Of a DNA stretch of 64,000 nt, positions 27,366 to 34,420 are shown in pieces. The stretch is from contig CACZBD010000003.1 in assembly GCA_902779305.1 (NCBI GenBank), positions 124,001-188,000 of the forward strand, read 5' to 3'. Each line of letters begins with the position of its first letter. Position 1 is the stretch's first letter. The DNA comes from an uncultured Lachnospiraceae bacterium (GTDB taxonomy: Bacteria; Bacillota; Clostridia; Lachnospirales; Lachnospiraceae). The notes under the pieces were generated by a model, which saw only the letters and a program-made list of their open reading frames with translations, searched no databases and had not been told where the DNA came from. The translations under genes were made by a program, and so were the position numbers.

Positions 27366-27381
27366 CATGGCATATCACGAT

Positions 27382-27510
27382 CTAACATCGTTCCTTGAGG
27401 CGAAGAAAACAACGTGTCATCGCCCCAGCCATCTGATCAGCCCGGGAGTTTTGCATTCGACAACACATACAGTTTGCGATCTGTTTCTGTTCTGCGAAAT
27501 GACGGAACAT
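27382..27510 (-). CDS. Cysteine-rich leader peptide of metY (42 residues)
   Basis: A short gene starting MFRHFAEQKQ, with AGGAGG (27519-27524) eight bases before its ATG. Residues 14-17 read Cys-Met-Cys-Cys (TGT ATG TGT TGT), and further Cys codons are at 34 and at 42, just before the stop. Five Cys in 42 residues is far above normal. Ten bases of antiterminator sequence begin 11 bases after Cys17. A ribosome waiting for Cys-tRNA there would leave that segment free to trap the terminator's 5' arm, letting transcription reach metY. This is inferred from layout; the peptide itself probably has no other role. Confidence 0.75.
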   Translation of the reverse strand: MFRHFAEQKQIANCMCCRMQNSRADQMAGAMTRCFLRLKERC

Positions 27511-27586
27511 GTTTTCTTCCTCCTGTACGAATTTGTTCTTTCTGAACCGGCTCTCCAAATGTCCGGTCCGTTTGGAACCTGAATGC

Positions 27587-27619
27587 ATATTACCACTACC
27601 AACCTACTGTGTCAATAGG
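27587..27619 (-). promoter_or_regulatory. metY promoter with overlapping Rrf2-type operator
   Basis: Minus-strand TTGACA (27610-27615) and TAATAT (27587-27592) are 17 bases apart. The -35 box sits inside CCTATTGACACAGTAGGTT (27601-27619), nearly identical to the operator of the iscS promoter. The Rrf2 gene at 27698 is divergent from it and is the likely repressor. Confidence 0.78.
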
Positions 27620-27643
27620 TTTTTAGAAAAAATTTTTTAGGGC

Positions 27644-27673
27644 TTGATTCACACATTCACCTTGCGGTATGAT
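27644..27673 (+). promoter_or_regulatory. Probable promoter of the second Rrf2 gene
   Basis: TTGATT (27644-27649) and TATGAT (27668-27673) with an 18-base spacer, 25 bases before the ATG. Confidence 0.45.
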
Positions 27674-27697
27674 AGGCAAATAAAAGGAGGACTCATT

Positions 27698-28093
27698 ATG
27701 ATCTCTACAAGAGGACGTTACGCGCTGCGCGTGATGATCGATCTGGCACAAAACGAAAACGGAAAATACATTCCTCTGAAAGATATCGCCGAGCGGCAGG
27801 ACATCTCCAAAAAGTATCTGGAGATCATCGTCAAAGATATGGTCGCGGGCGGACTGCTTACCGGCGCAAGCGGAAAAGGCGGCGGCTACAAACTCTGCCG
27901 CAAGCCGGAAGACTATCCGGTCGGCGAGATCCTGGAACTCATGGAAGGAAGCCTTTCTTCCGTTGCCTGCCTTGCGGCAAAAGACAATTCCTGCCCCAGA
28001 AAAAATGCCTGCCGTACACTTCCGATGTGGGAAGAATATGACAGGCTGGTCCATGATTTTTTCTATTCGAAAACACTTCGGGACTTACTCTGA
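27698..28093 (+). CDS. Rrf2-family regulator of cysteine metabolism (CymR/IscR-like)
   Basis: A 131-residue winged-helix protein starting MISTRGRYALRVMIDLAQ, with wing SGKGGGYKL and three cysteines in ACLAAKDNSCPRKNAC that could hold an Fe-S cluster. Bacillus CymR lacks such cysteines, so this protein is nearer IscR in form. Its place beside metY and cysK suggests a CymR-like job. AAGGAGG lies seven bases before the ATG; upstream in-frame codons are not supported. It is a close paralogue of the regulator at 13381-13788. Since both loci carry the same operator, cross-regulation is likely. Confidence 0.87.
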   Translation: MISTRGRYALRVMIDLAQNENGKYIPLKDIAERQDISKKYLEIIVKDMVAGGLLTGASGKGGGYKLCRKPEDYPVGEILELMEGSLSSVACLAAKDNSCPRKNACRTLPMWEEYDRLVHDFFYSKTLRDLL

Positions 28094-28109
28094 ACACGGA
28101 TACATTCTG

Positions 28110-28142
28110 ACCGGCCGAGTATGCTTCGGCCGGTTTTCTTTT
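28110..28142 (+). terminator. Intrinsic terminator after the Rrf2 gene
   Basis: ACCGGCCGA (28110-28118) pairs with TCGGCCGGT (28126-28134), followed by a T-rich tract. Confidence 0.85.
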
Positions 28143-28173
28143 TCTCTGTTTACAAGGCTGTTTACGAGACCGC

Positions 28174-29202
28174 TTACAGAAGATCCGCGATCTCATAGAT
28201 CAGTTTTTCGCTCTTCTCCCAGCCAAGGCACGCATCCGTGATCGATTTTCCGTAAACGCTGCCGCCGGGCTCCTGTGAACCGTCCTCGATATAGCTCTCG
28301 ATCATGAAGCCTTTTAAGATCTTTGCGATCCGCTGATCATGTCTTGCAGAGTGGAGCACTTCCTTGACGATCCGCTCCTGCTCAAAAGGATTCTTGTTGG
28401 AATTGCAGTGGTTGGTGTCCACAATGAGCCCCGGATTGACCAGTTCCATCTCATCATAGCAGTCGCAGAGTCTGACCAGATCCTCATAATGATAATTGGG
28501 CTTCATCGCGCCATGCTGGTCCGTATAGCCGCGCAGGATCGCGTGCGTATGCCGGTTCCCGTCCGAATGCACCTGCCAGCCGCGGTAGATGAACGTATGG
28601 CCGTTCTGCGCCGCGCTGATCGCATTCATCATGACCCGGTAATCTCCGGAGGTCGGATTTTTCATGCCGACGGGCACGCTGATGCCGCTCGAAGTCAGGC
28701 GGTGCTGCTGGTCCTCGACCGATCTGGCGCCGACCGCGACATACACGAGCAGGTCATCCAGATACCCGTAATTTTCCGTATACAGCATTTCGTCCGCGCA
28801 GGCAAACCCGGTTTCCATCACCGCGCGCATGTGCATATGCCTTGTGGCCTCGATCCCTTTGAACATGTTCGGTTTTTCGGTGGGATCGGGCTGGTGCAGC
28901 ATGCCCTTGTAGCCTTCCGCGTTCGTTCTCGGCTTGTTCGTGTAGATCCGCGGCACGATCAGGATCTTGTCCTTCACTTTTTCCTGCACCGGAACCAGCC
29001 TGCCGATATAGTCCAGCACGGAATCCTCATTGTCCGCCGAACACGGCCCGATGATCAGAATGAGCCTGTCACGCCTTCCCTCAAAGATCGAGACCAGTTC
29101 CGCCTTCTTCTGCTGGATCGTTTCGTTCATTTTAGCGGTCAGCGGGTACATCTCCTTGAGTTCCGCCGGGATCGCCAGCTGCCTTTCATACATCATTCCC
29201 AT
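28174..29202 (-). CDS. aroF: 3-deoxy-7-phosphoheptulonate (DAHP) synthase, type I
   Basis: A 342-residue type I DAHP synthase joining phosphoenolpyruvate and erythrose 4-phosphate, the entry step of aromatic amino-acid synthesis. Motifs are LIIGPCSADNEDSVL near the start, PRIYTNKPRT, GARSVEDQQHR and DTNHCNSNK. The length fits the AroF/AroG/AroH class with its N-terminal regulatory extension, though which amino acid inhibits it cannot be read. The start at 29202 follows AAGGGAG and overlaps the end of the upstream gene by 17 bases, so translation is probably coupled. The operon leader encodes a phenylalanine-rich peptide, suggesting control by phenylalanine. The symbol marks the family, not the isozyme. 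Confidence 0.93.
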   Translation of the reverse strand: MGMMYERQLAIPAELKEMYPLTAKMNETIQQKKAELVSIFEGRRDRLILIIGPCSADNEDSVLDYIGRLVPVQEKVKDKILIVPRIYTNKPRTNAEGYKGMLHQPDPTEKPNMFKGIEATRHMHMRAVMETGFACADEMLYTENYGYLDDLLVYVAVGARSVEDQQHRLTSSGISVPVGMKNPTSGDYRVMMNAISAAQNGHTFIYRGWQVHSDGNRHTHAILRGYTDQHGAMKPNYHYEDLVRLCDCYDEMELVNPGLIVDTNHCNSNKNPFEQERIVKEVLHSARHDQRIAKILKGFMIESYIEDGSQEPGGSVYGKSITDACLGWEKSEKLIYEIADLL

Positions 29203-29755
29203 GATCGTTTCTCCCTTCTTTACGCGACAGGGCGACGAAGCTTGTGATGTTGTCATCCCTGTCATTGATGTGTTCATCGAGGACTTTGAGTCCGTAGAGC
29301 GCCGCGACTTCCATGCTCGCGATCGCCGCTACCGACAGGTCCTGTTTTCTCGTGACTTCTCTTGCGGCCACCGCGGTATTGACGGCCGTCATGATCTCAT
29401 ACCCCTTTGCGGCAATGTAGTTGCTGCACTGCTCGATGGCCTTCTGCTGGCTGACGACTTTTTTGATGTCGCCGATCCTGCTGCCGCGGACGCCCAAGAG
29501 GTTCTGCACGATCGGAAGGTCGATCTCTTCACTGACAAAAAGTCTTCCCGATGCAAGCAGTTCCTGCACCTCCGCAACTTCTCCCGCGATGCTGTTCCTG
29601 ACCGGCAGCACGGCAAGATCGCACTCCCCGTTCACCACCGCTTCATAGGTCTTGGTAAAATCGCCGTAAGACACATGCAGCGCGTCCGGAAACAGTTTTC
29701 TTGCGGCCACATGGGCGAATGCGCCCTCGATCCCGCTGTAAGCAACCCTCTTCAT
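29186..29755 (-). CDS. Prephenate dehydratase-like protein without ACT domain
   Basis: A 189-residue protein matching only the catalytic (periplasmic-binding-like) half of prephenate dehydratase: MKRVAYSGIEGAFAHVAARK, LPVRNSIAGEV and a late DDNITSFVAL. The enzyme turns prephenate into phenylpyruvate for phenylalanine synthesis. Two points are odd. The usual C-terminal ACT domain that binds phenylalanine is missing, and the conserved Thr-Arg-Phe motif reads Thr-Ser-Phe. It may be an unregulated or altered enzyme, or a non-catalytic relative. GGGAGG precedes the ATG. Its operon with DAHP synthase, behind a Phe-rich leader, supports an aromatic pathway role. Confidence 0.78.
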   Translation of the reverse strand: MKRVAYSGIEGAFAHVAARKLFPDALHVSYGDFTKTYEAVVNGECDLAVLPVRNSIAGEVAEVQELLASGRLFVSEEIDLPIVQNLLGVRGSRIGDIKKVVSQQKAIEQCSNYIAAKGYEIMTAVNTAVAAREVTRKQDLSVAAIASMEVAALYGLKVLDEHINDRDDNITSFVALSRKEGRNDHGNDV

Positions 29756-29839
29756 GATCTTTCCTCCCTGATCGTTATGCCCTGTCTGCATTTTGCAGCT
29801 CTGTTCTGTCTGCCGGGTTCCGTTCGGATCCTTGCAAAC

Positions 29840-29869
29840 AAAAAAGCGGCCCGTCATTGTCCGGACCGC
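29840..29869 (-). terminator. Attenuator terminator ahead of the prephenate dehydratase-like gene
   Basis: Minus-strand GCGGTCCG (29862-29869) pairs with CGGGCCGC (29846-29853) with one G-T pair and is followed by TTTTTT. It lies 30 bases after the Phe-rich leader peptide stop and 85 bases before the gene start. CTTGCA and TGCAAG flank it and could extend the fold. GACCG inside the leader peptide gene (29918-29922) is complementary to part of its 5' arm. Confidence 0.8.
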
Positions 29870-29898
29870 CTGCAAGCTTGATTCATGATCTTTTTGCA

Positions 29899-29982
29899 TC
29901 ACAAATCGCCCTTACATCGGTCAGACGTAAAGGTAAAGGCGAATGCGAAAAATTCAACTGTACAATGGATTCTGTTAGTCAT
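29899..29982 (-). CDS. Phenylalanine-rich leader peptide (27 residues), pheL-like
   Basis: A short gene starting MTNRIHCTVE and continuing FFAFAFTF (codons TTT TTC GCA TTC GCC TTT ACC TTT) at residues 11-18. Six of 27 residues are Phe, five of them within seven positions. AAGGGAAG lies nine bases before the ATG. The pattern closely resembles the E. coli pheA leader peptide (FFFAFFFTF). The downstream terminator and aromatic-pathway genes complete a classical attenuator: ribosomes waiting for Phe-tRNA would favour an antiterminator. Only five-base antiterminator candidates are visible by eye, so the RNA switching is less clear than for the metY leader. Confidence 0.8.
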   Translation of the reverse strand: MTNRIHCTVEFFAFAFTFTSDRCKGDL

Positions 29983-30013
29983 GCGAACGTTCTTCCCTTG
30001 TTCATTTTCACTC

Positions 30014-30042
30014 ATCATAACCATTCCGGTCCTGTCTGTCAA
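30014..30042 (-). promoter_or_regulatory. Promoter of the Phe-leader operon
   Basis: Minus-strand TTGACA (30037-30042) and TATGAT (30014-30019) are 17 bases apart. The expected start near 30007 lies 25 bases before the leader peptide ATG. Confidence 0.75.
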
Positions 30043-30074
30043 TCATTTTCTTAATAAGAGATCATTTATCAAAA

Positions 30075-31250
30075 TCACAGCCCGCGGATCCGCTCCATCG
30101 CCTTTTCGGTGTTCTCCCTGCTTGAAAATGCCGTCAGCCTGAAGTAGGACTCACCGCATTTTCCGAACCCGGATCCGGGCGTTCCAACCACTCCCGCTTT
30201 GCTTAACAGGTAATCGAAGAATTCCCAGCTCGTCATCTGATCCTTCGTCTTCAGCCAGATATAGGGCGCATTTTTGCCGCCGTAAACGGTGTAGCCAAGT
30301 GCCTGCAGTTCTCTTAGGATGATCGAAGCATTTTCCATGTAAGCCTGCACCTGTGCCTTCACGGCCTTTTGTCCTTGTGGTGAATACACGGCTTCGCCAG
30401 CGCGCTGGACGATATAAGGCGCGCCGTTAAACCTGGTGCCGTGCCGTCTCGCCCAGAGGCTGTGCAGGGACACATTCTGCCGGATCAGATCTTTGGGAAC
30501 CACGGAATAGCCAAGTCTTAACCCGGTGAAACCGGCGTTCTTGGAAAAAGAGCGAAGCTCGATGGCCGCTGTCCTTGCGCCTTCGCATTCATAGATCGAA
30601 TGCGGAATGGCAGGGTCTGTGATATAGGCTTCATAGGCGGCATCATAAATGATCACGGCGCCCGTTTTGTTGGCATAGTCCACAAAGTCCTGCAGCTGCG
30701 CTTTGGTGATCACGCCGCCTGTGGGATTGTTGGGATAGCAGAGATAGATCAGGTCCACCGCCTCTTTCGGAAGCTCCGGCACAAAGCCGTTCTCCGCGCT
30801 GCAGGGCAGATAGACGATCTTCCTTCCGGCCATCACATTGGTATCCGCATAAACGGGGTAAACGGGATCGCAGACCGCGACCGTGTTGTCCTTTGCAAAG
30901 ATCTCCTGAATGCTTCCGGAATCGCTTTTGGCACCGTCGGACACAAAGATCTCATCCGCATCAATGTCCGCGCCCCTGCTCTGAAAATCATGTTCCGCGA
31001 TCGCTTTTCTTAAGAATTCATAACCCTTGTCCGGCGCATAGCCGCGAAACGTCTCAGCATGCGCCATCTCTTCCGTCGCCTTTTGCAAAGCTTCGATCAC
31101 CGGCGCGCAAAGCGGCTGCGTCACATCGCCGATCCCGAGCCGGATGATCTCTTTTTCCGGGTGCGCCTGTTCGAATTCCGCCACCTTCTTTGCGATCGTT
31201 GTAAAGAGATAATTCTCTGACAGTTTCAGATAATCTTCGTTGATCTTCAA
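30075..31250 (-). CDS. dapL: LL-diaminopimelate aminotransferase
   Basis: A 391-residue class I/II aminotransferase that converts tetrahydrodipicolinate directly to LL-diaminopimelate, bypassing the succinyl and acetyl routes. Family features are the start MKINEDYLKLSENYLF, RLGIGDVTQPL, the YPNNPTGGV loop and the cofactor lysine in LRSFSKNAGFTGLRLGY. The product is epimerised by DapF, encoded just upstream with an ATGA overlap, for lysine and cell-wall synthesis. No terminator is visible before the next promoter. Confidence 0.95.
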   Translation of the reverse strand: MKINEDYLKLSENYLFTTIAKKVAEFEQAHPEKEIIRLGIGDVTQPLCAPVIEALQKATEEMAHAETFRGYAPDKGYEFLRKAIAEHDFQSRGADIDADEIFVSDGAKSDSGSIQEIFAKDNTVAVCDPVYPVYADTNVMAGRKIVYLPCSAENGFVPELPKEAVDLIYLCYPNNPTGGVITKAQLQDFVDYANKTGAVIIYDAAYEAYITDPAIPHSIYECEGARTAAIELRSFSKNAGFTGLRLGYSVVPKDLIRQNVSLHSLWARRHGTRFNGAPYIVQRAGEAVYSPQGQKAVKAQVQAYMENASIILRELQALGYTVYGGKNAPYIWLKTKDQMTSWEFFDYLLSKAGVVGTPGSGFGKCGESYFRLTAFSSRENTEKAMERIRGL

Positions 31251-32122
31251 ATTTCAATCTCTCCTTCAAATACAATTTCTGCAGGTCCGCTCATATAAAT
31301 GTGGGAATCCTTTTCGTCCCACAGAACATCCACCGTCCCGCCGGGGACATGCACGCTTACCTTACGGCCTGTCTTATTGTTCAGGATGCAGGCAACCGCC
31401 GTCGCGCAGCAGCCGGTCCCGCAGGCCAGCGTCTCCCCGCTTCCTCTCTCCCAGACACGCATCCGGACATTCTCTTCATCCAGAACAGTTACGAATTCCG
31501 TGTTGATGCGCTCGGGAAACAGTTCGTGTGTTTCAAAGCATGGACCGATCCGGTCAATATCGAGCAGATCAAGCGAAAAATCCGTCATTCCTTCTTCCCC
31601 GGAAAAAAGCACCGCATGCGGATTCCCCATGGACACGCAGGTGATCTTAGCGTGAAAATCACCCGCCGCGATCTCATGCGCGATCACCCTGCCTTCCGAG
31701 TCGCCGGGTATGGCGACCGGGATCCTGTCCGCCTGTAAAATGGGTTCGCCCATATCGACGGTCACCGTTTTGACTTTTCCTCCTTCAGGAAAAACCCGGA
31801 TCTTTTTAACGGCGCCCATGCATTCGATCGTAAAATCCGTTTTCTGCACATAGCCTTTGTCATACACGTACTTTGCCACGCAGCGGATCCCGTTCCCGCA
31901 CATTTTGCCTCTCGATCCGTCTGCATTGTACATTTCCATTTCAAAATCAGCGATCTTCGAACGGTTGATCAGAATGAGCCCGTCCGAGCCGATCCCGAAA
32001 TGCCTGTCGGATATTTTTTGGGCAAGTTCCACCTTGTCTTTCAGCACGTATTCGCGGGCGATCGTATCGACATAGATGTAATCGTTTCCGCAGCCCTGCA
32101 TCTTGGTAAAATGTAGTTTCAT
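31247..32122 (-). CDS. dapF: Diaminopimelate epimerase
   Basis: A 291-residue cofactor-free racemase converting LL- to meso-diaminopimelate. The two catalytic cysteines are in GSRGKMCGNGIRC and ETLACGTGCCAT. The start MKLHFTKMQGCGNDYIYVD is the family's usual one and follows GGAGGAGA. The gene overlaps dapL by four bases (ATGA), so both are translated together. A promoter lies about 140 bases upstream, with a terminator-like hairpin between it and the gene. Confidence 0.96.
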   Translation of the reverse strand: MKLHFTKMQGCGNDYIYVDTIAREYVLKDKVELAQKISDRHFGIGSDGLILINRSKIADFEMEMYNADGSRGKMCGNGIRCVAKYVYDKGYVQKTDFTIECMGAVKKIRVFPEGGKVKTVTVDMGEPILQADRIPVAIPGDSEGRVIAHEIAAGDFHAKITCVSMGNPHAVLFSGEEGMTDFSLDLLDIDRIGPCFETHELFPERINTEFVTVLDEENVRMRVWERGSGETLACGTGCCATAVACILNNKTGRKVSVHVPGGTVDVLWDEKDSHIYMSGPAEIVFEGEIEI

Positions 32123-32209
32123 GATCTCTCCTCCTGCGGCTTTCAAGGCCTGACAGCCGGTATGGACAACCGGTACATCGCCTGTGAAAATGACCGTCCG
32201 CCGGAAAAC

Positions 32210-32241
32210 AAAAAAAGCGCCCCGGGATCATCCCAAGGCGC
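32210..32241 (-). terminator. Strong terminator hairpin between the dapF promoter and dapF
   Basis: Minus-strand GCGCCTTGGGA (32231-32241) pairs with TCCCGGGGCGC (32217-32227), an 11-bp stem with two G-T pairs and a TGA loop, followed by seven T residues. It could end the upstream MATE transcript. A good promoter lies between the two, though, so dapF transcripts from that promoter must also pass it. Confidence 0.8.
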
Positions 32242-32256
32242 CTTTGCCTGTTCGAA

Positions 32257-32285
32257 AGTATAACGCAACCTTTTTCTCTTGTCAA
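32257..32285 (-). promoter_or_regulatory. Probable dapF-dapL promoter
   Basis: Minus-strand TTGACA (32280-32285) and TATACT (32257-32262) with a 17-base spacer. Its start would be near 32250, only about nine bases before the hairpin. Confidence 0.6.
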
Positions 32286-32309
32286 TCCGGCTTCTGTTGA
32301 TGTTAAGCT

Positions 32310-33728
32310 TCAGGTCCTGTCCTGTCTGTCCCCTGGCCCGGTCAGCGCTTCAGACTGTATTTCAGCCGGTATCCCGTCCGGCCGCAGTCTGCGCTTCAGG
32401 TTCTTCATCACGCGAAGATAGGCGATGATCAGGAAGATATCCGCAAGGACCCAGGCAAGCGGGGAAGCTAAGCAGGCCGCGATATAGCCGAACCGCTTTA
32501 CCAGAACCGCGCCCGCAAACGCTCTTGCGATCATTTCAAAGATTCCCGCACAGATCGCAAGGATCGGAAAACCCATTCCCTGGATCAGGAAGCGGATGAT
32601 GTTTACCAGCGCCAGAAGAAAATATGCGGCGGAATTGCATCTTAAATACAGGGCCGTGTTCTGTAAGAGCAGCTCGCTCGGCTCATCCAGAAAGATCTTG
32701 ACCAGATTCGTACCGAACGCCCACATGATGATGCAGGCGATGGTGGAATAGACAAGACCGATCAGGATCTGAATCCGCAGGCCCTTCGAGATCCGGTCGA
32801 GTCTCCCTGCGCCGATATTCTGTCCGCCGTACGTAGCGGCCGTAGAACCCATCGCATCAAACGGGCAGGCGAAAAACATCGTGACTTTTGCCGCAGTCGC
32901 TGTGGACGCCACATATGTCGATCCGAGCACGTTGACCGCAGACTGTAGGACAACACTTCCGATTGCCGTAATGGAGTACTGCAGTCCCATAGGGATCCCC
33001 ATGTAGAGCAGTCTGCCCATGTGTCTGAAAGAAAGCTTCCGCTCTTCGGGCACAGTCTTTAAGATGTCAAACTTCTTTCTCATGTAAAGGATACAAAGGA
33101 GCGCGGAGACTCCCTGCGAGATGACCGTTGCCCAGGCCGGTCCCGCGATGCCTAAGGGACGCACCATGATAAGGTCAAGCACAATGTTTATGCCGGAGGA
33201 AAACAGAAGAAAATACACCGGCGTCCTGCTGTCCCCTAAGGAGCGCATGATGCCCGAAAACAGGTTGTACATGACCGTAACCGGGATCCCGATAAAGAGG
33301 ATCGATAAATAGGTATAGGAGCCCTGTATGATATTGTCCGGCGTTTTCATGAGCCTGAGGATGTTGAGGCACTGCAGATAGACGATCACGCCGATCGTGA
33401 CCGAGAACAGAATAGATGTATAAATGCTGTTTACGGTAAAGCGTCTCAGTGCCGAATAATCTTTGGCTCCGAAGCTCTGGGCGATCGGGATCGCAAACCC
33501 GCTGCAGAGTCCCATGCAGAAGCCGATGATCATAAAGTTGATGCTTCCCGTGGCGCCGACCGAAGCCAGGGCATCCTCGCCTAAGAATCTGCCGATGATG
33601 ACGGTATCCGCCATGGAATAAAACTGCTGAAACAGGTAACCGACCAGAGTCGGCATCATAAAACCGATGATGTGCCGAAACGGCGAACCTGTTGTCATAT
33701 CGATTGTTTTCTGTGTTCTTTTGCTCAT
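32310..33728 (-). CDS. MATE-family efflux transporter
   Basis: A 472-residue, 12-helix transporter of the multidrug and toxin extrusion family, NorM/DinF branch. Evidence is the N-terminal MTTGSPFRHIIGFMMPTLVG followed by QQFYSMADTVIIGRFLGEDA, the mirrored second half, and the expected length. Such proteins export cationic drugs or metabolites using sodium or proton gradients. The substrate is unknown. It appears as a single gene, and its transcript may end at the hairpin at 32210-32241. A second, different MATE gene lies at 54269-55621. Confidence 0.9.
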   Translation of the reverse strand: MSKRTQKTIDMTTGSPFRHIIGFMMPTLVGYLFQQFYSMADTVIIGRFLGEDALASVGATGSINFMIIGFCMGLCSGFAIPIAQSFGAKDYSALRRFTVNSIYTSILFSVTIGVIVYLQCLNILRLMKTPDNIIQGSYTYLSILFIGIPVTVMYNLFSGIMRSLGDSRTPVYFLLFSSGINIVLDLIMVRPLGIAGPAWATVISQGVSALLCILYMRKKFDILKTVPEERKLSFRHMGRLLYMGIPMGLQYSITAIGSVVLQSAVNVLGSTYVASTATAAKVTMFFACPFDAMGSTAATYGGQNIGAGRLDRISKGLRIQILIGLVYSTIACIIMWAFGTNLVKIFLDEPSELLLQNTALYLRCNSAAYFLLALVNIIRFLIQGMGFPILAICAGIFEMIARAFAGAVLVKRFGYIAACLASPLAWVLADIFLIIAYLRVMKNLKRRLRPDGIPAEIQSEALTGPGDRQDRT

Positions 33729-33780
33729 ATCTGAACCTCTGTTTCAGGCTCCGGGTCGGTCTTTTCCGTTATTGACCGAT

Positions 33781-34239
33781 TCAGTCATTTACTTCAATAT
33801 ACAATAAATCTCCGGGTTCTACCGTCCCGCCGCGAAGGACTTTTGCAAATACGCCTTCTCTTGGCATGATGCAGTCCCCGGTTCTTTTTCTGATCTCACA
33901 GCCTTCGTGGCATTCCTTCCCGATCTGCGTGATCTGAAGGCGGACCGTATCCGTCTTTAGGATCGTTCCAATGGGCAGGTTTTTCAGATCGAGACCCAGT
34001 ACCAGCAGGTTTTCGCCAAAATCACCGTCTTCTGCCATCGCTCCCGTTGCTTCGTTAAAAGCCTTCACGCTTTCGGCACTTAAAAGGCTGATCTGTCTGT
34101 GTCCACTTCCCGCATGCGCATCGCCTTTTAACCCGTAGTCTTCGATCATTTCGCCTGTTTCTATGGGACGCTTGACGGTTCCTTTTTCTTTACTGATACA
34201 TACCGCAAGAATGGTCCCGCATCTTTTGTCTGTCTTCAT
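33781..34239 (-). CDS. MOSC-domain protein
   Basis: A 152-residue stand-alone MOSC domain, a beta-fold found at the end of molybdenum cofactor sulfurases. The conserved cysteine region GKECHEGCEIRKRTGDCIMPREGVF is intact, and GLKGDAHAGSGHRQISLL is the usual N-terminal signature. Stand-alone clostridial MOSC proteins often sit with moa/mog genes and are thought to deal with metal-sulfur cofactor insertion. Here modA and modB lie 5 kb away on the same strand. The start at 34239 follows GGGAGAG. Confidence 0.82.
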   Translation of the reverse strand: MKTDKRCGTILAVCISKEKGTVKRPIETGEMIEDYGLKGDAHAGSGHRQISLLSAESVKAFNEATGAMAEDGDFGENLLVLGLDLKNLPIGTILKTDTVRLQITQIGKECHEGCEIRKRTGDCIMPREGVFAKVLRGGTVEPGDLLYIEVND

Positions 34240-34368
34240 CGGTCTCTCCCTGTAAAGAAGTTCTGTATATCGCGCCGGCAGTTCAAAACGGATCTGCCGA
34301 CAGAACAAGTTTGGATTAACGAAGCGGACTTGTCAATAAGTGGGCTGAAAAACAACAGGATCAAAATA

Positions 34369-34397
34369 AAAAAACGGGCAGGTCCTGCCCGTTTTTT
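34369..34397. terminator. Bidirectional terminator after the double-glycine peptide gene
   Basis: AAAAAACGGGCAG (34369-34381) pairs perfectly with CTGCCCGTTTTTT (34385-34397) across a three-base loop. Confidence 0.9.
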
Positions 34398-34420
34398 ACG
34401 ATCTTTCGTTCAGCTTCGGA

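Noticed and set aside
29756..30060. T-box for phenylalanine ahead of the prephenate dehydratase-like gene
   Set aside because: No GGGTGG.ACCGCG core is present; the Phe-rich short gene and terminator explain the leader better.
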